Shown: one piece after another, positions 1 through 3,240 of the stretch
Layout of the letters: each line of letters begins with the position of its first letter
How positions within the stretch are numbered: position 1 is the stretch's first letter
Assembly: GCA_030620115.1 (NCBI GenBank)
Contig: JAUXFG010000222.1
Location: forward strand, 1-5,329
Direction of reading: 5' to 3'
Length of the DNA: 5,329 bases
From: Candidatus Fermentibacterota bacterium
GTDB taxonomy: Bacteria; JAFGKV01
Translations under genes and position numbers: made by a program
The notes under the pieces: model-generated
The model's input: only the letters and a program-made list of their open reading frames with translations
Databases searched by the model: none
What the model was told of the DNA's origin: nothing

Positions 1-804
1 CAACGTTTGGCCGTCGGGGCAGGTTTGATTTCCGCTGATGATATAGGGCGCGCCGTGGTTGAGCCAGGCGCCGGCCACATCGTCGGCTCTCAGCCGGAAA
101 GCATCATAGCCGTTGCCTGAGATGCTAATGGTTCCCGTATAGTGTCTGGCATTTCCTCCGAAGGTATTGACCGCATATTCACCGTTGTTCTGCATGGAAC
201 AGTCCGTGACCACGGGATTCGCCGAGGTGTTGTAGCAGAAGATGCCGTTGGTCACATTGTCGTGGAGATCGGTATCGCTGATCGTGGGCCATGAGTTGTC
301 CACATAGAGACCATTGGCGCCACTGTATGAGATGTCGCAATTGGAGATGGTCACATCTCCAGATGAATTGTAGAAGTAGATATTACCCCGTATCGAGCCC
401 CCGTAGCTGATGTCGCAGTAGTCCAAAAGACAGCCGGAATCCACGTAATTGAAGCGGATATACTTCCAGTCGCCCGGGGAGGGAGATCCCTGGTTTGAGC
501 TGAAGGTGATATGGTTTGATGCATCGCCGTCGGCTAAAAGCGTTCCGTCGATCCAGAGATAATAGTCGCCGTCGAATAGGACGCTACATCCGGCCTCGAT
601 TGTCAGGGTGTCGTCATTGTCAACTTTGACATCGCCGGTGATGTGGTGAGGGCTGTTCGTCAGCGTCCATGTCTCAGTATAGACTGTACCGCTGTGATCT
701 TCCGCGATAACTGAAGATGCGATCATGCTGAAGCAAATCAAAAGTGCAAGAGCGATGCGGCGGGTGATCGTTTTGGATACGCTGATGCATGATTCATTGA
801 TCAT
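1..804 (-). CDS. Secreted right-handed parallel beta-helix repeat protein, N-terminal part (cut by window edge)
   Basis: An open frame of 268 codons runs off the left edge, so the C-terminus is missing. The start ATG at 804-802 is preceded by AGGAG five bases upstream. Residues 1-34 look like a Sec signal peptide: a basic stretch KTITRR at 11-16, a hydrophobic core at about 17-33, and probable cleavage after VIA (34). The mature N-terminus has the usual opening of secreted beta-helix proteins: ITGDVKVDNDDTLTIEAG, then LWIDGTLLADGD, then ITFSS and GDWKYIRF at about 55-118. Degenerate coils rich in Asn, Asp, Ser and Gly follow (CDISYSGANGLYVDN, DLHDNVTNGIFCYN, CSMQNNGEYAVN), about 22-25 residues each, which fits a right-handed helix of the NosD/pectate-lyase fold. 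No catalytic residues can be assigned. Such proteins usually act outside the cell in adhesion or polysaccharide binding, and in this kind of genome often end in a sorting domain, but that part lies outside the window. Fold fairly sure; function unknown. Confidence 0.85.
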   Translation of the reverse strand, partial: MINESCISVSKTITRRIALALLICFSMIASSVIAEDHSGTVYTETWTLTNSPHHITGDVKVDNDDTLTIEAGCSVLFDGDYYLWIDGTLLADGDASNHITFSSNQGSPSPGDWKYIRFNYVDSGCLLDYCDISYGGSIRGNIYFYNSSGDVTISNCDISYSGANGLYVDNSWPTISDTDLHDNVTNGIFCYNTSANPVVTDCSMQNNGEYAVNTFGGNARHYTGTISISGNGYDAFRLRADDVAGAWLNHGAPYIISGNQTCPDGQTL

Positions 805-809
805 TTTCA

Positions 810-814
810 CTCCT
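810..814 (-). promoter_or_regulatory. Ribosome binding site of the beta-helix gene
   Basis: The minus strand reads AAAGGAGTGAAA immediately before the ATG at 804, a strong Shine-Dalgarno match with five-base spacing. It fixes this start over the internal Met at residue 27, which would cut away most of the signal peptide. Confidence 0.8.
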
Positions 815-875
815 TTGATTGTCAGTGTCATCGATACCTCACCGAGAAAAATCACAGACGGTCTATCTCCTAAGG

Positions 876-975
876 GATCAAGAACTATGTACAAGAAATC
901 CGAACGCGCAACCGTTGAGAGAGCAGGAGATTACTAAGAGTCTGAGCTTGGCTTGAGGGCATATAGTTCTTGGTC
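876..975. repeat. 15-bp inverted repeat bracketing the region upstream of the beta-helix gene
   Basis: GATCAAGAACTATGT at 876-890 and the reverse complement of 961-975 (GACCAAGAACTATAT) match at 13 of 15 positions, with 70 bases between them. The right arm starts next to the TGA that ends the transposase-like remnant, and the left arm lies about 70 bases upstream of the beta-helix start. It could be the end of a decayed mobile element or a leader structure. I see no good -35/-10 pair inside it. Confidence 0.5.
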
Positions 976-1111
976 ATCTGTTCGTCAACACTTCCTTGAA
1001 GTGCCATAAGCGCTTCTGGTGATCCGGATCTCTTTCCAGTCGCCTCGCTATTCGTGTTGCGGCTGCACTCAGCGTTGAAGGATCTCGATCTAACCCGCAT
1101 TCCTCACCGGC
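974..1111 (-). pseudogene. C-terminal remnant of a transposase-like protein with a helix-turn-helix tail
   Basis: The minus-strand frame ending at the TGA at 976-974 reads GLDRDPSTLSAAATRIARR and then LERDPDHQKRLWHFKEVL. The pattern (L)GRDPSTLS-A--R-E-RL--DP--R-R resembles the DnaA-like helix-turn-helix tail seen at the C-terminus of many long Y1/REP-associated tyrosine transposases; this assignment is from memory of the family. The frame stays open upstream to a Met at 1306, but that part reads through palindromic repeats and is rich in Pro, Arg, Ala and Gly, so it is not considered real protein. The HUH motif and catalytic tyrosine are absent, so the remnant cannot be active. Its upstream end coincides with a REP-like motif (1094-1111), as in the other transposase tail at 2880-3071. 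Another DNA-binding protein is possible. Confidence 0.5.
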
Positions 1112-1167
1112 TTTCGTCGCCTGTCCTGAGCTTGCCGAAGGGCGAAGCGGCGAAGTTGGCTGCGGCT

Positions 1168-1197
1168 GTCCCGCACCCAACGCTTTGGGTGCGGGAC
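1168..1197. repeat. Perfect 13-bp hairpin with CGCT loop
   Basis: GTCCCGCACCCAA at 1168-1180 and TTGGGTGCGGGAC at 1185-1197 are exact reverse complements around a four-base loop. No T-run follows on either strand, so this is more likely a REP-type palindrome than an intrinsic terminator. Confidence 0.75.
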
Positions 1198-1274
1198 GAC
1201 CGAGGACAACGCAGGCGTTTCCTCTGCGAGGAGCCTGTGCTGAGCGCCAGCGAAGTATCTGGAGTCCGAGGAAG

Positions 1275-1290
1275 TCCGCCAGCTGGCGGA
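1275..1290. repeat. 16-bp perfect palindrome TCCGCCAGCTGGCGGA
   Basis: TCCGCCAG is followed directly by its reverse complement CTGGCGGA. It lies inside the repeat nest at 1089-1350 and has no spacer. Such CCGCCAGCTGGCGG units are common as dispersed repeats. Confidence 0.65.
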
Positions 1291-1681
1291 AAGCAGGCAC
1301 TGCCAAATGCGACGCTGGAGCAGATAGTCGGTGAGAAGTTCGGGCTATAACGGTTCAGCGGACCAGAACGGCCTTCACCATCCGAGATTCCCCCTCGGTA
1401 CCGAGCAGACGCACAGAATACACCCCCGAGGGCACATTGCCCCCACTCCCATCACGTCCGTCCCACCGTGCCCGCTGCAGGCCGGGCCCCACATAACCAA
1501 GAGGCACTGTCCTTACACGCCTCCCGCTCACATCATAAATTTCCATGGTCACGTGACCCGAGCCTCGGGTATCGAAAGAAATCTCCGTGAACGGATTGAA
1601 AGGGTTAGGGGCCAGAGAGAGTATCACGAGCATCGCGGGTTTGGGCATATCGCGCGGCCCTGGTTCCTCCTCAACGGGTAC

Positions 1682-1963
1682 AGAGCTTTTCAAACCCAGG
1701 CTGTGCTCCCCGCCCCCGGCAACCGCCACGAAGCCCGTGTTGGGCGCGGGGACGTTGCACTGGCCATCGGCGTTTCGCCCCCAGGCCTCGATCGTCCCGT
1801 CTGACTTAAGGCCCAGGCTGTGAAACCGGCCCCCGGCGACCGCCACGAAGTCTGCGTTAGGCGCGGGGACGTCGCACTAGCCATGGTCGTTCCACCCCCA
1901 GGCCGCGATCGTGCCGTCTGACTTAAGGCCCAGGCTGTGATAATAGCCCCCGGCGACCGCCAC
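1682..1963 (-). repeat. 117-bp tandem coding repeat (RCC1 units), 2.4 copies
   Basis: Copy 1 is 1963-1847, copy 2 is 1846-1730 and partial copy 3 is 1729-1682, each beginning GTGGCGGT(C/T)GCCGGGGGC. By my count copies 1 and 2 agree at 101 of 117 bases. Most differences change the amino acid: repeat positions 7-8 (YY versus RF, and GE in copy 3), 20, 24, 26-27, 31 and 37-38. Only two codons differ silently. Copy 3 shows more silent change (GTT, GGT, TTG, AAA), so it seems to be the older terminal unit. Confidence 0.85.
1877..1879 (-). other. Premature amber codon (TAG) in the RCC1 gene
   Basis: Codon 29 of repeat copy 1 is TAG. The equivalent codon in copy 2 (1762-1760) is CAG, in the shared context GGC-xAG-TGC. 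A single C-to-T change on the coding strand explains it. The reading frame is the same before and after. Confidence 0.85.
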
Positions 1964-2116
1964 GAGACTATCAAGCGCCGACTGTTCTACAACGACCTGA
2001 GAGCCCCATCCCACGATGGACCCGGTGGATTGCCCGTGTACGACTCCCGTGCCGAAGATGAATATACACAGGCACATCAGACCCAAAACCGATCCACTTC
2101 GTCTCATGATGTCTGC

Positions 2117-2123
2117 CCTCCTT
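2117..2123 (-). promoter_or_regulatory. Ribosome binding site of the RCC1-repeat gene
   Basis: The minus strand reads GAAGGAGGGCAGACATC before the ATG at 2107. AAGGAGG is a near-perfect Shine-Dalgarno with nine-base spacing, which supports this start. No comparable site precedes the in-frame GTG at 1846, so internal re-initiation after the amber codon is not expected. Confidence 0.75.
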
Positions 2124-2151
2124 CAGAAAGAGATTGTGCTTCAATTCTTTG

Positions 2152-2304
2152 GAACTACGAAATGCGCGAAACACGCGAAAAGAGTTGGTTGACGAATCGC
2201 TCGTGCTCGATCTTGGGCTCGCGCCCGAAGTTGATCCTGTAGCTCTTCTCCCTGAAGACGATTCGTTCTCCCATTTTCGCGTCTTTCGCGCTTTTCGTAG
2301 TTTC
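2152..2304. repeat. About 30-bp inverted repeat with CGCGAAA-rich arms
   Basis: The left arm 2152-2181 starts GAACTACGAAATGCGCGAAA. The reverse complement of the right arm 2274-2304 starts GAAACTACGAAAAGCGCG. The arms match closely with a one-base indel and a few substitutions. A smaller stem (GGGC/GCCC around TCGC) lies between them at about 2215-2230. The element sits about 45 bases upstream of the RCC1 start, so it would separate that gene from any distant promoter. It resembles dispersed environmental intergenic repeats. The short open frames over it, on both strands, are not credible genes. Confidence 0.65.
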
Positions 2305-2676
2305 CTCCTCCTGGCCTACGTCGCGCGAGAGGACCTCTGGCCGCAACGTTGTTCGTCATGCCTCAAAGTATATGCTACTTACTGGTCAGTAGCGCCACCA
2401 GGCCGCCACCAGCCGAGCGGGACCATTCATGGAAGAAACTTGGCTCGACGAAACTCGGAACGAAGTTTGCGAAAATCGACGAGGCTCCCGACGAGGTTCT
2501 TGGGAGGAGGAAGGGGGAGAATCGTGGAGGGGAAAAGGAAAACATCGAACATCGAACATTCAACATTCAACGTCGAAGTTTGGATAGGAGGAAGGGGAAG
2601 TTCGGGATGAAGTCTCGGGGCAGACAAACGACCAACACCATACCCCCAGAACATGGCGATTGAATTCCTCGGCTAT
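2305..2676. other. Intergenic stretch with no supported gene
   Basis: About 370 bases with short overlapping frames on both strands, none with a Shine-Dalgarno site or a recognisable protein family. Composition shifts from mixed to strongly purine-rich on the plus strand (about 2500-2545 and 2580-2630, GGAGGAAGGGG-like runs appearing twice). The only ordered structure is the heptamer repeat at 2542-2576 and a small inverted repeat (TACTGGTCAGTA) near 2380-2391. Confidence 0.6.
2542..2576. repeat. Heptanucleotide tandem repeat, five units
   Basis: Five consecutive 7-base units follow the consensus ACATYSA: ACATCGA twice, ACATTCA twice, then ACGTCGA. Seven is not a multiple of three, so the run reads in all frames as the TSNIEHSTFNVE-like strings often mis-called as protein in environmental genomes. 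It is a simple-sequence repeat, not coding. Confidence 0.75.
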
Positions 2677-2726
2677 CCCGCACTTCTCACCAGCTTCCTG
2701 CTACGACAGCCGGTGAGAAATGCGGG
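2677..2726. repeat. REP-like palindrome, CCCGCAYTTCTCACC arms
   Basis: CCCGCACTTCTCACCAGC at 2677-2694 and the reverse complement of 2709-2726 (CCCGCATTTCTCACCGGC) match at 16 of 18 positions around a 14-base loop. The same motif makes up the outer arms of the nest at 1094-1111 and 1327-1344, so there are four copies in the window. It is probably a dispersed REP family of this genome. Confidence 0.7.
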
Positions 2727-2796
2727 CTAACAATTGAGAGCAAGAGGCTTGGGCAGGCATGGCCTATGGATGGGTGGATGGTTCGGGTTGAAGACC

Positions 2797-2834
2797 GAAT
2801 AGTCTAGTAAATCCATGGATTTACTAGACTATTC
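2797..2834. repeat. Perfect 38-bp palindrome with no spacer
   Basis: The half-site GAATAGTCTAGTAAATCCA (2797-2815) is followed directly by its exact reverse complement (2816-2834), centred on CCATGG. It is about 32% G+C, well below its surroundings, and has CTAG in each arm. As RNA it would form a 16-bp stem with a six-base loop. There is no U-tract. It could be a protein-binding or recombination site, a mobile-element core, or an inverted-duplication artefact. Confidence 0.8.
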
Positions 2835-2879
2835 ATAGAACCTCAATAAGTGCGTGTAGAATCGGGGAAATCCCCATTT

Positions 2880-3071
2880 TCAAGACAATGTAGGTCGGGT
2901 TAGCCCAGCGCAGCCCGACATCTCCTCATTATTCGTTTCCCACGCCCTCCCGATCGCTCCCGTGCCCCAATCCTCCGAGTATACGCCCGCATCCACGTAT
3001 CGCCACATGCTCGAATAGGGCCAATCCATCGGTCGACACACATACTCATGTTTGACCGGATTGTGGCCGGA
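2880..3071 (-). pseudogene. C-terminal fragment of a REP-associated tyrosine transposase (RAYT, Y1_Tnp family)
   Basis: The minus-strand frame reads HNPVKHEYVCRPMDWPYSSM and then WRYVDAGVYSEDWG, ending at TGA 2882-2880. This is the conserved tail of RAYT/IS200-like proteins (usually YIHxNPVKxGLVxxPxDWxxSSxxxYxxxGxYxxDW). About 48 residues match the family. The last dozen (MSGCAGLTRPTLS) are translated from the downstream REP. The upstream part, with the HUH metal-binding motif and the catalytic tyrosine, is gone: six codons before the NPVK motif the sequence turns into a second REP copy, and the frame closes at a TAG inside that REP. The fragment is therefore inactive. RAYTs move or maintain REP sequences, which fits the many REP-like palindromes here. 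Identification is strong for so short a piece. Confidence 0.8.
2890..2921. repeat. REP-like element, copy 1 (left of the RAYT fragment)
   Basis: The 32-base unit begins GTAGGTCGGGTTAGCCCAGC. It contains a nine-base stem (GTCGGGTTA at 2894-2902 with CAGCCCGAC at 2911-2919, two G-T wobbles) and an eight-base loop. It lies just downstream of the transposase tail, the typical REP position beside a RAYT gene, and supplies that frame's final codons. Confidence 0.8.
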
Positions 3072-3103
3072 ATGTCGGGTTACGCTGGGCTAACCCGACC
3101 TAC
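3072..3103. repeat. REP-like element, copy 2 (right of the RAYT fragment, inverted)
   Basis: This is the reverse complement of the unit at 2890-2921 at 30 of 32 positions. Its own stem is perfect: GTCGGGTTA (3074-3082) and TAACCCGAC (3091-3099) around CGCTGGGC. With copy 1 it forms a head-to-head pair flanking the 150-base transposase remnant. Confidence 0.85.
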
Positions 3104-3111
3104 TCTACTGC

Positions 3112-3131
3112 GGACGCGATGAAACGCGTCC
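3112..3131. repeat. Short perfect hairpin beside REP copy 2
   Basis: GGACGCG (3112-3118) pairs exactly with CGCGTCC (3125-3131) around ATGAAA. It lies nine bases from the REP and has no T-run. Its role is unclear. Confidence 0.5.
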
Positions 3132-3204
3132 CTCCATCATATGAAACAAAGGGAGGAGAAGATCGGATGCCCATGCTTATTGAGAAGATACAGAAGTCTG
3201 GGCT

Positions 3205-3236
3205 ATCGGTCGAGGCACTGAAGTGCCCCGACCGAT
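3205..3236 (-). terminator. Strong hairpin directly after the stop of the 689-residue gene
   Basis: Arms 3205-3219 and 3222-3236 (ATCGGTCGAGGCACT and its partner) form a 14-15-bp stem with a UUCA or smaller loop, starting four bases after the TAG. The single non-Watson-Crick position (3213/3228) is a G-U pair in minus-strand RNA but A-C in plus-strand RNA, which points to minus-strand transcription. There is no clear U-tract after it, so it may act as a 3'-end stabiliser or a factor-assisted terminator rather than a classical intrinsic one. Confidence 0.6.
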
Positions 3237-3240
3237 GTGA

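Larger units (their letters stand above)
1089..1350. repeat. Nest of REP-like palindromes bounded by an inverted CCCGCATTTCTCACC-type motif
   Basis: The outer arms are 1094-1111 (CCCGCATTCCTCACCGGC) and the reverse complement of 1327-1344 (CCCGAACTTCTCACCGAC), which match at 14 of 18 positions. Between them lie several other units: a CTGTCCTGAGCTTGCCGAAGG-type repeat (about 1121-1141), a perfect hairpin (1168-1197), a GAGCCTGTGCTGAGCG...GCGAAG segment (1231-1255) and a 16-bp palindrome (1275-1290). These match the general style of dispersed bacterial intergenic repeats. The nest sits 10 bases downstream of the RCC1 gene's stop, the usual location of REPs. Open frames crossing it on both strands are by-products of the repeats. 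Confidence 0.65.
1355..2107 (-). pseudogene. RCC1-repeat secreted protein with C-terminal sorting (FlgD-like) domain, interrupted by one in-frame amber codon
   Basis: One frame of 251 codons from ATG 2107-2105 to TGA 1357-1355 has a single internal TAG at 1879-1877 (codon 77). Residues 1-25 form a signal peptide (hydrophobic core SVLGLMCLCIFIFGTGVV). From about 49, RCC1-type repeats of 39 codons follow (VAVAGG..HSLGLKSDGTI.AWG...G.C.VPAPN): two full copies and a third cut after HSLGLKS. After a Pro/Glu-rich linker (142-157) comes an 80-90-residue FlgD-Ig/type IX-like sorting domain with NPFNPFTEISF (168-178), YDVSGRRVR (191-199), WDGRDGSG (215-222) and SGVYSVRL (227-234). This indicates export and surface attachment or release; the ligand is unknown. 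The TAG replaces the CAG (Gln) of the second copy and differs by one base. Everything after it is intact, so inactivation is recent, or the stop is an error or is read through. An RCC1 propeller normally needs about seven blades, so this is very short. Confidence 0.85.

Noticed and set aside
817-900. Promoter for the beta-helix gene (TTGATC or TTGTAC as -35)
   Set aside because: No -10 hexamer with reasonable spacing and match could be found, so it was not listed.
1112-1306. N-terminal extension of the transposase-like remnant up to a Met at 1306
   Set aside because: The added residues are translations of palindromic repeats, with biased Pro/Arg/Ala content and no Shine-Dalgarno site.
1089-1350. 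CRISPR array
   Set aside because: The repeats are inverted and of different types; there are no regular direct repeats with unique spacers.
1331-1804. Plus-strand frame of 157 codons
   Set aside because: It is antisense to the sorting domain and RCC1 repeats, which have clear family motifs on the minus strand.
2134-2663. Overlapping plus- and minus-strand frames of 60-160 codons between the RCC1 gene and the palindromes
   Set aside because: They run through an inverted repeat and a heptamer tract, have no ribosome binding sites, and exist in several frames at once, as expected of repeats.
2864-2880. GGGGAAATCCCC followed by ATTTT as a plus-strand terminator
   Set aside because: The stem is only four to five pairs with four T, and no plus-strand gene precedes it.
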